A stretch of DNA of 64,000 nt from Nipponacmea schrenckii (lineage: Eukaryota; Mollusca; Gastropoda; Lottiidae). Positions 39,001-48,769 of the stretch are shown one piece after another. The DNA lies in assembly GCA_030562195.1 (NCBI GenBank), contig JAUJPP010000011.1, forward strand, positions 8,928,001 to 8,992,000, given 5' to 3'. Both the position numbers and the translations under genes were made by a program. The notes under the pieces are model-generated. The model was not told the DNA's origin, did no database searches, and worked only from the letters and a program-made list of their open reading frames with translations. Each line of letters opens with the position of its first letter. Position 1 is the stretch's first letter.

Positions 39001-39504
39001 AATAAGCTATAAATGTAAACAATGTAGGAAAAAGCTGTTCTGTTTGATACTACGGTTAATAATCATCTTAGTTGACTTGAAATATACACAAAATGACGTG
39101 AATTTTAGTATTACATTAAAAACATTTAATGTATCTTTTTTTTAAGATTCTTTGAGTCTTCCCTGATAGATCAGTCAAATATTTGTTTTCTGTAGTTCTT
39201 TACTAATATAATTCTTATTATATTTCAGGTGATGACAGCTGACAGACCTTCTAACAGTTTAAGTAACATGGCTGAATTTATCCCTGAATCTATTCGTCGT
39301 GCTGCTAATAATCTGGCTATAGAACCAATCAGCAGTCTGGATAATCTAACAGAAGAGGCGTCCAGTGATACAGACTTACAATTAGCGTTAAACACAGAGT
39401 TAAATACTGTGTTAATGAACAGATTAGAACGTGATTCAGACTATAGACCTGACCGTTATCCAAACTCACAGGAATTTTTCCAACCAAAGAAACGTGAGAA
39501 ATAA
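24060..39504 (+). CDS. BAG6: Large proline-rich protein BAG6 (BAT3/Scythe)
   Basis: BAG6 is the scaffold of the BAG6-UBL4A-GET4 complex, which holds tail-anchored and mislocalised hydrophobic proteins for ER targeting or degradation. I place 21 coding exons: 24060-24122, 24393-24434, 25757-25978, 26354-26461, 26881-27095, 27511-27631, 28299-28457, 28763-28939, 32174-32522, 32892-33023, 33265-33882, 34303-34407, 34806-34840, 35206-35404, 35789-36012, 36313-36415, 37237-37367, 37716-37952, 38308-38478, 38689-38796, 39229-39504. They sum to 1264 residues (human about 1130). The N-terminal ubiquitin-like domain (about 1-72) contains [21 protein letters not shown] Ser/Asn/Pro-rich middle follows, with six 11-residue repeats near 382-447. 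The C-terminus has [22 protein letters not shown] (likely NLS and GET4-binding segment) and the BAG-like domain ending near [11 protein letters not shown]. Exon 9 could alternatively end at the GCTGTAAGA site, but only 32522 keeps frame with exon 10. Intron 8 (3.2 kb) is filled by transposon and tandem repeats. Confidence 0.95.
24692..25730. mobile_element. PIF/Harbinger-like element with TTA target duplication
   Basis: Left end GGCAGTTTTTATTTAATAAG and right end CTTATTAAATAAAAACAGCC are reverse complements with one mismatch; similarity continues for about 30 bp (GTTTACGGA / TCCGTAAAC). Both sides carry TTA (24689-24691 and 25731-25733), the usual 3-bp Harbinger duplication. No transposase ORF. 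It occupies most of BAG6 intron 2, and its right end is only 26 bp from the first base of exon 3. Confidence 0.75.
27834..28130 (+). mobile_element. tRNA-like SINE copy 2
   Basis: Starts with CCACTGGCTCAGTAAGAAG (A-box-like), then CCAGAGTTCAATACTG (B-box-like), CCCCTTGTCAGTGACGCAGG and the shared 3' part AAAAGAGTAGGCATATGCC with CCACATTGCTTATTGC. Same order as the copy at 16.2 kb, but about 60 bp longer. It lies in BAG6 intron 6. Confidence 0.6.
29038..31782. mobile_element. Candidate 2.7-kb TIR element in BAG6 intron 8
   Basis: Left 29038-29071 and right 31749-31782 are inverted copies of each other over 34 bp: both contain TCTTGGTTCTCAGGCA and start GGCCA, with a few differences including a one-base shift. 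GC-rich GCGGGCG segments lie just inside both ends. The interior is dominated by the tandem-repeat block at 29.9-31.6 kb. I could not find a convincing target duplication, so this could also be two solitary elements in opposite orientation. Confidence 0.5.
29898..31640. repeat. Dispersed CGCCCACAT-type repeat with tandem 170-180/360-bp units, copy A
   Basis: Begins TATACGCCCACATATAATGT, then TTGCGGTTGACCCTGTCCGT and ACAATTGCTTGTGGCCACAA. The body consists of tandem units of roughly 170-180 bp around GGTTCCTTTCGAAAACCAGC and AATTCGTCAAATTCAGCTTG. The blocks 30361-30720 and 30721-31080 are almost identical (360-bp higher-order unit). The head sequence recurs at 31376. A second genomic copy of the same family is at 40712-41860. 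Confidence 0.85.
32210..32407 (+). repeat. BAG6: 33-bp coding repeat, six copies, in BAG6 exon 9
   Basis: Six in-frame units encoding [11 protein letters not shown] (variants [19 protein letters not shown]). The first three units differ at the DNA level by only a few silent changes, so the array is recent. It extends the disordered middle of BAG6. Confidence 0.95.
35660..35788 (+). repeat. BAG6: Tandem copies of the BAG6 exon 15 splice acceptor and exon start
   Basis: The sequence (T)CAGGTTTTGT recurs four times: after AATT at about 35667, after ATTATTT at 35709 and 35751, and at the true exon start 35789. Each is separated by ATACCTTCTTATCTATTTGT-like pyrimidine-rich spacer, giving a unit of about 40 bp. 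Only the last copy continues into the conserved frame ([13 protein letters not shown]). It is the same architecture as the minisatellite at 6.9-8.2 kb. Confidence 0.85.
36100..36250 (+). mobile_element. Possible degenerate SINE fragment
   Basis: The stretch contains TTGAGCTCCATAGAATGG, TTTTCCCCTGTAGGTGACTCAG and AACAGTTGAAAATTGAA in the same order as the SINE copies (B-box-like, CCCTGTCAGTGA, CAGTTGGAAATTGAA), but is too diverged to be sure. It lies in BAG6 intron 15. Confidence 0.3.
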
Positions 39505-40509
39505 AGCTGCTTCTCTGTTTATCAACTTATTGTTTTTATGTGATAGAACTGTTTGTTTGTGACAAATGCTGAACATTGAGAAGGGGTGAAACAGGTGTTT
39601 TCAGACCTTTTTATATTATTTTCTTTTCTTTCAAATACTTTGCCATATTGTGTGCTGAATAGTTTTCAAATTCAGAATTCTTTGTATTTGAAAGTCTTTT
39701 AATATTGTGCTTTGAGCTGTGTATTGGGCTAATACTAATAGCTTAGTAAACTCCAGATCACTAGTATGTCAGACTCCATTGTATTTCAACATTGTCGTTT
39801 ACTCTTGTACTGAAATGTGGACATATTGTCATTGCCTGTTTTTTGGTCCAATTTTATGGTAAGCATGATAGAGGCTGCATTTTTATCCAATCTTGTTGAA
39901 ACTTAATATGCATCTTTATATTGATCAGTTCAAATTTGGCAATAACTGGATAAATATTTTTTAGTTATTGCCCTTGACTTGATAATAACATACCTAATTG
40001 GCATTACACAGGATACACTTTTTATCAGCTTTAATTTGGATGAAATTTGACAATTTGTGTAAATTCAAAGTCAAGTTTGAATTTGGCAGTAAATTGTATG
40101 AGCTATTTATTGCCCTTGATTAAGTATAACTGTTGTATTATTCTATTTTAATGTAGCATGCTATTGATTGAATGAAGTACATTATTCGAGTCCAAAATTC
40201 ATGAATATTTCCAAAAAAGTTTTTAGATCTATGCTATGTTGTTTTTCTTGTTGGTATGTTCTTATATTAAAGAAGGGAGGGGAGACAATGACAAAGTTGT
40301 TTTAATATACTAAGTTAAAAGGGATTATAATATATTTATTTACTCTATCAGAAAAATGACTGTTTTAAGGAATCTTTAATTGAAATAAAAATACATTTTC
40401 TAAATATTGAGTTGATAAAACTTTCTGACCCAGATTAAAGTGACTCTACATATTAACATGAATTTCTGAGCTGAAGGTAAATTGGAATAAAAAGAGGATA
40501 AATTTTCTA
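39505..40509. other. BAG6 3' UTR and flank, no gene
   Basis: AT-rich with no supported ORF. An AATAAA overlaps the BAG6 stop region (about 39500) and another lies near 40384; which is used is unclear. Confidence 0.4.
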
Positions 40510-40690
40510 GTGTATTTTATAGGAGAGTAATCAACTGGATCCGCAGTGGCATCTAGTCATTGTATGGGACAATGAACCAAGGTACCGTGTGCTACAGGCT
40601 ATGCATGTTAAAAATTGAAAAAAGAGTAGGCTTATGCCGTTGTCCTGGCGAAATTTCCCCCATTGCTCACTGCAAGGTATAGAAGAGTAA
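40510..40690 (+). mobile_element. tRNA-like SINE copy 3 (5' truncated)
   Basis: Carries the family's central and 3' parts: GTATGGGACAATGAACCAAG, GTGCTACAGGCTATGC, AAAAAAGAGTAGGCTTATGC and CGAAATTTCCCCCATTGCTC. The tRNA-like head is reduced. It lies directly upstream of repeat copy B. Confidence 0.55.
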
Positions 40691-40711
40691 TCTATTCATA
40701 TTTTTATTTTT

Positions 40712-41860
40712 ATGCGCCCACACATAAGAATGGGCATATATTGTGATCGGTCCGTCTGTCCGTCCACAATTGCTTGTGAACGCAATAGAGGCTACAGTTT
40801 TTGTCGGATTTAAATGAAACTTGATCATTTATATTGATGAGATCTCGGGCAAGTTCGAAATTGGCCATTTTTCGATGAACGGTTTTTGAGTTATTGCACT
40901 GGACTTAACCAACACGTGTCAAAATTGGCTTGTGAACGCGATAGAGACTACAGTTTTCATCGGATTTAAATGAAACTTTCTGTGATCAGTAATATTGATG
41001 AGATCTCGGACAAGTTCGAATTTGACGATTTTTCGATGAATGGTTTTTGAGTTATTGCACTTGACTTAGTCAAAAGGCCTCAAAATTGGCTTGTGAACGC
41101 GATAGAGACTACAGTTTTCATCAGATTTGAATGAAACTTGCTGTGATCATTTATATTGATGAGATCTTGAACAAGTTTGAAATTGGCGATTTTTCCATGA
41201 ATGGTTTTTGAGTTATTGCACTTGACTTAGCCAAAACGCTTCAAAATTGACTTTTGAACGCGATAGAGACTAAATTTCCATCAGATTTGAATGAAACTTG
41301 CTGTGATCATTTATATTGATGAGATCTTGGACAAGTTCGAAAATTTATGATTTTTCGATGAATGGTTTTTGAGTTATTGCCTTGACTTAGTCAAAAGGCC
41401 TCAAAATTGGCTTGTGAACGCGATAGAGATCACAATTTCCATTTGATTTGAATAAAATTTGGTGTTATCATTTATATTGATGAAATTTGGACAAGTTTGA
41501 TCTGATGATTTTTGGAACGTTTTTTTAATTATTGGGCTTGACTAAGTCAAATTGCGTCGAAATAGACTTGTGAACACGATAGAGACAACAGTTTTCATCT
41601 GATTGGAATGAAATTTGGTGTGATCATTGAAGTTGATGTCATCTTTGTCAAGTTCGAAATTGATATACTGTTTTTGAGTTATTGCACTTGGCTTACTCAA
41701 AACGCGGCTTGTGATTGCGATAGACAATACAGTTTTCATCTGATTTTAATGAAATTTGTTGTGAACATTTATATTGACGAGAACTTGGATTAGACCTAAA
41801 TAATCTTAGAGTTTTTGCCTGTGTTAAAACAGAAAATATATTTTAAAGTGGGCGTATCTT
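40712..41860. repeat. Dispersed CGCCCACA-type repeat with about 165-bp tandem units, copy B
   Basis: Head TTTTATGCGCCCACACATAA with GGTCCGTCTGTCCGTCCACA and ACAATTGCTTGTGAACGCAA matches copy A. The body has about six units of 160-170 bp built on GCTTGTGAACGCGATAGAGA, TTTTCATCGGATTTAAATGA, TATATTGATGAGATCTCGG and GAATGGTTTTTGAGTTATTG. It ends GTGGGCGTATCTTGCTAGGC, which is inverted relative to the head CGCCCAC. No coding capacity. Confidence 0.8.
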
Positions 41861-41879
41861 GCTAGGCAACCACTTGTTC

Positions 41880-42300
41880 ACTTTATAAACTATAGGGTGC
41901 AGCTCGTGCTCACTCTACACGCTAAAATTCTTTATGGACTCTTTTGATTTTGATTTTGTGGTCAGTGTCATTATGAAGGTGATCCCTATTGTTTTTTGTG
42001 ATGATTGAATAATTTTTCAGGGAAATATCATGTCTGACTTAGCTTTTTTCACTCCATTAGCTATAGGGTGCAACTCGTGCTCACTCTACACTCTACTATT
42101 CTCTATGGATTCTTTTGATTATTTGTATGTGTGTCGATATCATTATGAAGATGTGCACTAGTAAATTTAGTGATGATCCGATAATTTTTTTCAGAGATAT
42201 CGCATAAAACTTTGATATCGCAGTCGTTTTCGAGTTCACATGTAGTTAGTGCTCACTCTACAGGCTACAATTCTTCATGGATTATTTTCATTTCTATTTG
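41880..42300. repeat. About 180-bp tandem repeat, two to three copies
   Basis: TATAGGGTGCAGCTCGTGCT near 41892 and TATAGGGTGCAACTCGTGCT near 42061, each followed by CACTCTACAC, TTCT-TATGGA-TCTTTTGATT and TAATTTTTCAG. A third partial copy with GTGCTCACTCTACAGGCTAC begins near 42249. Confidence 0.7.
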
Positions 42301-43620
42301 CCTTGAATACCGTCCGATTTTTTTTTTAGTCGTTTCATTGCATGTTGTGCATATCAATATGCAAGACTTCAGTTTAGTCTACACGTAATCTTGAACCATG
42401 ATTGTTTGCTAAATCTGTATTTTTTTTGAAAATATATGGATGATACTTCCCTTCACACTAAATTTGTTTTCTGTAATGTGAACACAAGCTAAATATGATA
42501 TTGCATCAAACTCTCATATCGAGTTTGTGGCACAATAAAAAAAACATGTTCATGACCTATTATATGATATCAGCTATAAATGAACGTCTGCAGTAAAGGA
42601 AGTTGTTGTTTTGAAGTCTACCAAATGTAAATAAAGTGCTGGCGTAAAATACATAGGCCTACCTAATTTAAATACAAGAGGAAGAAGATGCTAGTACTAT
42701 GGCCTGATATGGAAAGAAAATCTTTGATAGTGTAAAATCAAAGAATGACATTCCCCCCCCCCCCCCACAGTAATTGATGCCCCTACGCACCCCCTTAGAT
42801 ATGCAGCTTGGCCTGGGCGTTGATAACTCGAGGTAACGTATTATCTCAGTTTCCCCTATGAGGTCAAGGGACGCAACTCTTTGTGATCTTACCAACCTTT
42901 AGACTCTACATCCTGTTGCAGTTGAAAAATCAAAACAAATCACCAATGGAAAATTATGCTTAATTTCTCGCTTTCTGGAAATAATTCAGGTACAATTTCA
43001 TTATAAAACTGTTTTTCATTTCTAGTTTATTTGGCGACAAACAGTTCTACTCTCTTTGATATGTTGATTACCAAGAGAACATGCAAGGTCGAATGAGATT
43101 TTTTTTGTGAAGAGGACGATTTTCATTATGAAATCAGCCGTGCCATTATTATTGTTTTCATCTAGGCCTAAATTAAGGACATACCTTTTCGTTTTATAAT
43201 TTGTCAATTCAATATTTGTAAAGTAACAATGCAGTTATGGATCTTATTTAATTTATTAGACCTAGGGTGTCCAGCTATCTAGATATCAGTGATGAACTTA
43301 CTTTAGATTTAGTGCAAAGAAATGGTAAAGCCAATTTAGCCCAATCTATGGCTATTGCTAAGGGAAATAATAGTGTATTGGCTATTTGAATAAGAAATAA
43401 AGCCTAATGTCAATGGCAGAAAATAGTATTAGTACCGTAATCATATTCTATTAATAAGTAAAATAGTCAAATAGGCCTACCGGTACAATATATTGTCAAT
43501 ATCTATAACAACATAATTATATAATGGATAATATTTAAATTGGACATGATCAACATGACAGCTGGTATACTTGAGTGGAAACTCAATCAATATTAATTGT
43601 CGTTACTTTTCTTCTTTTTC
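42301..43620. other. Intergenic; poly-C tract and possible exon-like ORF
   Basis: A run of about 16 C at 42752-42768 is followed by GATGCCCCTACGCACCCCC, which in reverse resembles the GGGGCGTAGGTAC end of the hAT element at 17.8 kb, so a fragment of that family is possible. At 43258-43389 an open + strand frame (SYLDISDELTLDLVQRNGKA) precedes a TGA and looks more protein-like than its surroundings, but no splice partner was found. Confidence 0.3.
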
Positions 43621-43644
43621 AGAAAACCACAAGCCTATAAGAAA

Positions 43645-45582
43645 ATGACTAACTTAGTGGTAAACAATAAGCTATATGTTCCATTTCTATCATCAAAAGT
43701 TCATAAATTTATCCAAGAAAATGACCTACGTACATTGAAAAGTTTAATGAGGACAGTGGATAAAGAGACAAGAAAGCAGGTAGTTAGTTACTGTGAAGTG
43801 AGTAACCCTCCATTGTTTGCTGCCTGTTGGTTAGGCTTGGTTCCTTTTGTGGAGTATCTTATAGATGAATGTGGTGCAGATGTGGAACAGAAGGGAATCT
43901 ATGAAGTAGAGGAAGACCAATCTAAACATCATGTTACTCCTTTATGGTGTGCTGCTGTCTCAAATTGTCTTGATGTGGTGAAGGCACTGACTGAACGTAA
44001 TGCAGACGTTAATAGTTCAAGCGATACACAGTCCACTCCAGTACGTTCTGCCTGTTATATGACAAACATTGATTGCATTAAATATCTTGTAGAGCATGGT
44101 GCTGATATACATGTCCCCAACATGAACGGAGGTACATGTTTGATTAATGCTGTACAGAGTGTAGAACTTTGTAAATTTTTGATAGAAAAAGGAGTATCTG
44201 TCAATGATAAAGACAGTTCTGGTAATATAGCTTTACACTACGCGATACGAGAAGGTCGGGTAGAGACAGTCAAACTTCTAGTGGAACATAAATCTGATTT
44301 AGAACATGCTAACGATTTTGGAGATGATGCTCTACAAACAGCTTCTTTAAGAGGTCATACTTCTATCATGAACTATTTGTTACGGTTTACTGGAGGTCTA
44401 GAGAAGAAAATTCATTCTTATGAACTTCTGGGGACTAGCTTGATTGATGATAAACATGATATTACTGGTGGTATTAGAATGTGGAAGAAATCAATGCTGC
44501 TGCGTTATGCAGATCCTGAGAAGTTGATTCTTAAGAATATTAACAAGATTCCAAACCCAGCTTATGGTAATATCCTAGAACCAGAAACAATGGCCGAGTT
44601 AGAGACAGCTACTGCAGACCCCCATACCATCTACATGTTATCATTATTAATTAGAGAGAGAATTCTAGGCTCCACTCATAAAGACACCACCTTTGGTTTG
44701 ATGTATCGTGGAGCTGTATATGCTGATACTCAAAATTACCAAAAATGTGTGGATTTGTGGAAATATGCTCTTCAATTACGTGGAGAGAAAGATATCCACA
44801 GTCATGAGGCCTTGCTAACACTACAAGCCTTAGGTAAACTATTTTGGGAAATGGATTCTGAAATGACTTTGGATCCATTAGGCTGTCCACTCCACTTTAC
44901 TGATGCCATACAAGTCTTTGAAATATTAGTTCGTTACATCCGAGCATTTGAAAAAGCTAGAGACAATTCGACTAAAAAACATTTATATTTGAATCAAGAA
45001 CAGGAGCCGTTAATTCTATTAAAACTTTCATTACAGATGATCAATCTGTTACATAAACAGACATCAACTGGGGAGGACAGACAGCAATTTCTAAACCTTG
45101 CTAAAGAACTGATTAAAATAGATTTACGGGACACGAATGGCAAATCTTTATTACATCTGTCATTGAATAAGACGTCATCTTTAATTTGTGGTGAACAATA
45201 TTCCAAACTTCCGTCATTAGAGACAGTAAAAATATTAATTGGATGTGGCAGTGATATTGAAGCTATGGATGATAATAATAATACAATTCTAATGGACGCT
45301 ATGAAACATTGTGATCTTACCAGTGATACAAATGGTAAAGATATTATACACTACCTGTTATACTGTGGAGCTCATCTAGACACTTATAATAAAGGCCAAT
45401 CAACTCCTCTACTGGTAGCTCAATCGTTAAGTTTCCCTCTCTATTCTTTAAACTATATCAATTTAAAGTGCTTAGCATCACGTATAATAATGAAACATAA
45501 GATACAGTATAGAGATCAGGTACCAAAATCACTGTTTTATTATATTGAACAACATGGATATAATTACAGTGAGGATACTTAG
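43645..45582 (+). CDS. FEM1-family ankyrin-repeat protein (probable CUL2 substrate receptor)
   Basis: FEM1 proteins are substrate receptors of CUL2 RING ubiquitin ligases that recognise C-terminal degrons. The predicted protein has 645 residues. N-terminal ankyrin repeats span about 53-248 (PPLFAACWLGLVPFVEYLID, TPLWCAAVSNCLDVVKALTE, TPVRSACYMTNIDCIKYLVE, IALHYAIREGRVETVKLLVE). A TPR-like section follows, containing LLGTSLIDDKHDITGGIRMWKK in family position and LMYRGAVYADTQNYQKCVDL, the most diagnostic FEM1 segment. C-terminal ankyrins lie around 510-620. The start was placed at 43645 because the longer ORF reads through a clear TTCTTCTTTTTCAG acceptor at 43621-43622; exon DNA begins at 43623, and a non-coding exon must lie upstream. 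All coding sequence is in one exon, unlike its intron-rich neighbours. It is diverged from vertebrate FEM1A/B/C; which subgroup it belongs to cannot be told by eye. Confidence 0.85.
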   Translation: MTNLVVNNKLYVPFLSSKVHKFIQENDLRTLKSLMRTVDKETRKQVVSYCEVSNPPLFAACWLGLVPFVEYLIDECGADVEQKGIYEVEEDQSKHHVTPLWCAAVSNCLDVVKALTERNADVNSSSDTQSTPVRSACYMTNIDCIKYLVEHGADIHVPNMNGGTCLINAVQSVELCKFLIEKGVSVNDKDSSGNIALHYAIREGRVETVKLLVEHKSDLEHANDFGDDALQTASLRGHTSIMNYLLRFTGGLEKKIHSYELLGTSLIDDKHDITGGIRMWKKSMLLRYADPEKLILKNINKIPNPAYGNILEPETMAELETATADPHTIYMLSLLIRERILGSTHKDTTFGLMYRGAVYADTQNYQKCVDLWKYALQLRGEKDIHSHEALLTLQALGKLFWEMDSEMTLDPLGCPLHFTDAIQVFEILVRYIRAFEKARDNSTKKHLYLNQEQEPLILLKLSLQMINLLHKQTSTGEDRQQFLNLAKELIKIDLRDTNGKSLLHLSLNKTSSLICGEQYSKLPSLETVKILIGCGSDIEAMDDNNNTILMDAMKHCDLTSDTNGKDIIHYLLYCGAHLDTYNKGQSTPLLVAQSLSFPLYSLNYINLKCLASRIIMKHKIQYRDQVPKSLFYYIEQHGYNYSEDT

Positions 45583-47352
45583 GTCATAATCTAACTCAAT
45601 CAATGTTATTCTAATTAATCTGAAGATAAGAAGGAACCCAAAAATTAATATGGTGGATATTTGATAAATCAGTTAAGATATGATCTGGTTGCCATAGTGT
45701 TTGAAGATTCTGGAAATGCTTCAATGTTTACATAGAGTAACATTCTAATACATGTATATGTTTTATTAGCATTTATGTTTATGCATTTATGCCAGTTCAG
45801 CTGACAAATAAGCTTTTAAAGAAATTTGGTCTAAGACTGGATTCCCTACTTGAACCCACACAAGATTTGAAGAATATGCAGGTCGCATTTAAAGTTTTTA
45901 TTAAATGAATTTACACATTTAAACGAATAATTAATCTAAACTAAAATCTAGTTGATCACAGACTAACTGTCCTGCATTTATGTGTATTATTCCAGATCTA
46001 ACATCGTATTGAACAGTTGACTTGAATTATAGGTAGAATAGTTGGTAATTGAAACAATAAAAATTGACTACCGAGATATTAATATAGAGTACAGTGCATA
46101 GAGTATATTATATATCTATGGATAAAATAACAACTTGTGTTTCATTTGACCAAGAATTGATTACAAGCCTTGGTACTTATTTATACACAGATACAACCCT
46201 GTGGAATTCATATAATTAACACAACCAGTCGTATAGTTTCTAGTTACCTTTAGAAGCTTAATTAAAAGGACGGATTTGCAAGTTTTAGGGGTTGATTTGG
46301 ATCTTAAATACATGTAAATACTCTTCGGGAGTACTAGAGATGTTAAAAAATCGCATAATTTCCCCTTTACTTATTTTATCAAAATCTGAAGAAAAGATGA
46401 GTAGTCATGTAGACTGGATGATTGTATGGACCCCGTGGGTATAGATAAACCTGATTCGAAAGCCCGGATTTCGATGTTGGATGGGTTGTGAACACTGTTA
46501 CTGATTGCCCAAGCTGAGAAAATTCCTGTTTCTTTGACGTTTGTTATAGCTTGGTTTAATGTAAGGTGTTTTTCCAGATATGATCTATAGTAGATGTAAA
46601 TGGTTAGTAAGATGTAGTTTAAACACTGTCCATCGTGAGCTATATATACACTATTATAATAATTCTTTGTTAAGTTTATGTTTATTACAATAATAATAAA
46701 TATATAATTTTCTCATTATACTGACTAATTTGATTACAAATTAAATATTAACCAGTGTGATGCTGACGTCACTGTGCAAACAAAAACATATCATAGATAT
46801 ATTTATTATTATACCCCCACTTCATTTTCTAATTTAAAGGTATGATGTTTGCGACGGCCAAAGCCGGTTCATTCTCTTTTCGCCGTACAAATTCCACTCT
46901 CATTTTGGTGCCGTTATGTTAAGTAGGATACAAAACAACCAATGCTAGTTGTACCTGGAAGTATCAACAACTTAATAGCATCAAGTTGTTGTCAGTTGCA
47001 ATCAGACCTACATCGCGGCACAAATTCCGAGAACTGCGACTACCATGCATGTCTTTTATCATCCATTAGTTTAAAAACACGTTTTTGAATTTTTCTCTTT
47101 CTTGAATTGTTTTTAATACATTTTTAGCTATTGATAGAAGTTCGATAGAAAGCCTCATGCAAGGAACGGGGAGAAACACATTTTATGATTAGAAATATCT
47201 ACAATTATATACATATAATAAATCTACAATATGATGGATAGTACTTTATAATCCCCACTAGAATATAACTCAGGGTTTGTTGCCTGTTTAAAAAAAAAAC
47301 AATTAAGACTGTAACGATGAAATAAGCAACAAATGTGAAATTTCAAAATTAT
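45583..47352. other. Convergent intergenic region, no gene seen
   Basis: 3' flanks of the FEM1-like (+) and dioxygenase (-) genes. AT-rich, with AATAAA-like motifs on both strands but no supported ORF, RNA gene or recognised repeat. Confidence 0.5.
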
Positions 47353-48348
47353 CTATTTGCAAAGAGCTGCTAAAATTGTACGAGGTGGAGTGAAAGGTCT
47401 TCTTGCATGAAGAACTTGACGGTTGTCTACCATAAATACATCGCCTTTCTGCCAAGTGATATCTACCGACAATTTATCTAATTTGGCTTTAAGGTCCTTC
47501 ATTACATCGGCTGGCATCTTCTCACCATCCCCAAACAAGATGGCGGTTTCCGGATCGTTTCTGCAATCCTTCCATCCAGTGTAAGCTGCTATTACAGAGT
47601 TAAACCAGGTCTTGTTGCCAGTTCGTGTATCTTCTCGAATTGCAGGTAATACAGCTGTCACTGTTTTCAAACAGCCATCGGGAAGCCATTCAAATGAAGT
47701 ACCCTGGGCTCGACACTTCTCTTCCGCTTCTGCTTTATCCGTAGTACCAAATGTAGACTGCCAGCCACGCCCGATCGGAGACGTATGATCATCCCCGTCT
47801 GGAAGTACACGAGTGTATCTCACTCCTTTCTCTTCCAATTTGTGGACAAATTCTGGATGTCGTTCGTTCATGGCTCGGTAGATTTCATTGGAGATGACCA
47901 ATGGTGTCTGTCCTCCCTCGCTTGGTGGAACGTCGCAGTAGAAGAAGAGAACTTTCGGATAAACTGGTACTTGGGCCATCTCATGGTGAAACGGGATTGG
48001 TTGGTCCGGAGGAGATTCATTAGCAGTAAAAACATTTCCGACTATTACTCGTCTTGGAGCCGCACCACCAACATAAGGCAGCGGATCCAATCCAAATGAT
48101 TTCACAAAGTGATCAAAAGCAGTTGGACAATCGATTGGGAAATCCCGAAACAAAATGGCTCCCGATGTTAACAGAAGTTTGTCGAAGACATCTTTGTTTT
48201 CCTTCAACCATAGGACAAGATGGTCGTTAGAGTGTAGTTGGTGTTTTGACTGTGGAGACAGTATCAAAGGAAATGGTTGACCATTGAACACCTTCTGCTC
48301 CGTACATCTCACTTCACGAACTGGGAAATTATCAGGAAACGATGGCAT
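47353..48348 (-). CDS. TauD/TfdA-family Fe(II)/2-oxoglutarate dioxygenase (clavaminate synthase-like)
   Basis: Predicted oxidoreductase of 331 residues in one coding exon. The fold signature is clear: GAILFRDFP near 63-71, PFHHEMAQVPVYPKVLFFYC at 119-138 with the iron-binding H-x-E (His121, Glu123; many relatives use H-x-D), GGQTPL near 145, and the distal HAR motif with His314 in DNRQVLHARRPF. Arg323 is the probable 2-oxoglutarate anchor in PPRTILAAL. It resembles the plant At3g21360-type clavaminate synthase-like proteins; the substrate is unknown. The start ATG lies 4 bp after a CTCTCTCCAG splice acceptor, so the 5' UTR is spliced. No signal peptide, so probably cytosolic. Confidence 0.88.
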   Translation of the reverse strand: MPSFPDNFPVREVRCTEQKVFNGQPFPLILSPQSKHQLHSNDHLVLWLKENKDVFDKLLLTSGAILFRDFPIDCPTAFDHFVKSFGLDPLPYVGGAAPRRVIVGNVFTANESPPDQPIPFHHEMAQVPVYPKVLFFYCDVPPSEGGQTPLVISNEIYRAMNERHPEFVHKLEEKGVRYTRVLPDGDDHTSPIGRGWQSTFGTTDKAEAEEKCRAQGTSFEWLPDGCLKTVTAVLPAIREDTRTGNKTWFNSVIAAYTGWKDCRNDPETAILFGDGEKMPADVMKDLKAKLDKLSVDITWQKGDVFMVDNRQVLHARRPFTPPRTILAALCK

Positions 48349-48717
48349 TTATCTGGAGAGAGAAGAGCAGAAGAAAACGAAGGTAAATATATGCTCAATT
48401 AAAATTAATAATTGCTACAATCGAAGTTTAAGCCTTAGCTATTAATAAGATATCTTGAAATTGTATTCCTTGTCTTGCTTCGATTAGTATTAGAACATGG
48501 AAAATATCAAGATGTTGAAATAGTCCTTATTGTAGCAGAAAGGTAGGAGTTCATAACAGGAGATATATAGCTTTCGTAGAATAGGTTTCTTTTGAAAATT
48601 ATAGCTGTTTAAACGCAATATAAACAGATTACATTTACAGGTTTCAACCATAAAAAGATAAAATATTAAATCTAAATGTACAAGGAAAAGTGATGTGTGA
48701 TCACACAGCAAGATCAC

Positions 48718-48769
48718 CTGTTCTGAGTTCACGAGGCCCCCATACAGGTCCCCATCTTCTGTACAACAT
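48718..48769 (-). other. Possible upstream exon of the dioxygenase gene (5' UTR or short uORF)
   Basis: On the - strand, TTTTTCAG precedes position 48769 and a CAG|GTGATC donor follows 48718, giving a 52-bp exon-like segment. It begins ATGTTGTACAGAAG and would join the main exon out of frame, producing a uORF that overlaps the main start. The evidence is only the two splice-like sites. Confidence 0.3.

Noticed and set aside
43258..43389. Short protein-like + strand frame upstream of the FEM1-like gene
   Set aside because: It ends in a stop, has no donor and no recognisable family; may be a fragment of a decayed gene, not enough to call.
43597..43644. Upstream in-frame ATG extending the FEM1-like protein by 16 residues
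   Set aside because: It would read through a strong splice acceptor (TTCTTTTTCAG); the 43645 ATG lies in the exon.
47785..48099. + strand ORF of 104 residues
   Set aside because: Antisense to the well-supported dioxygenase exon.
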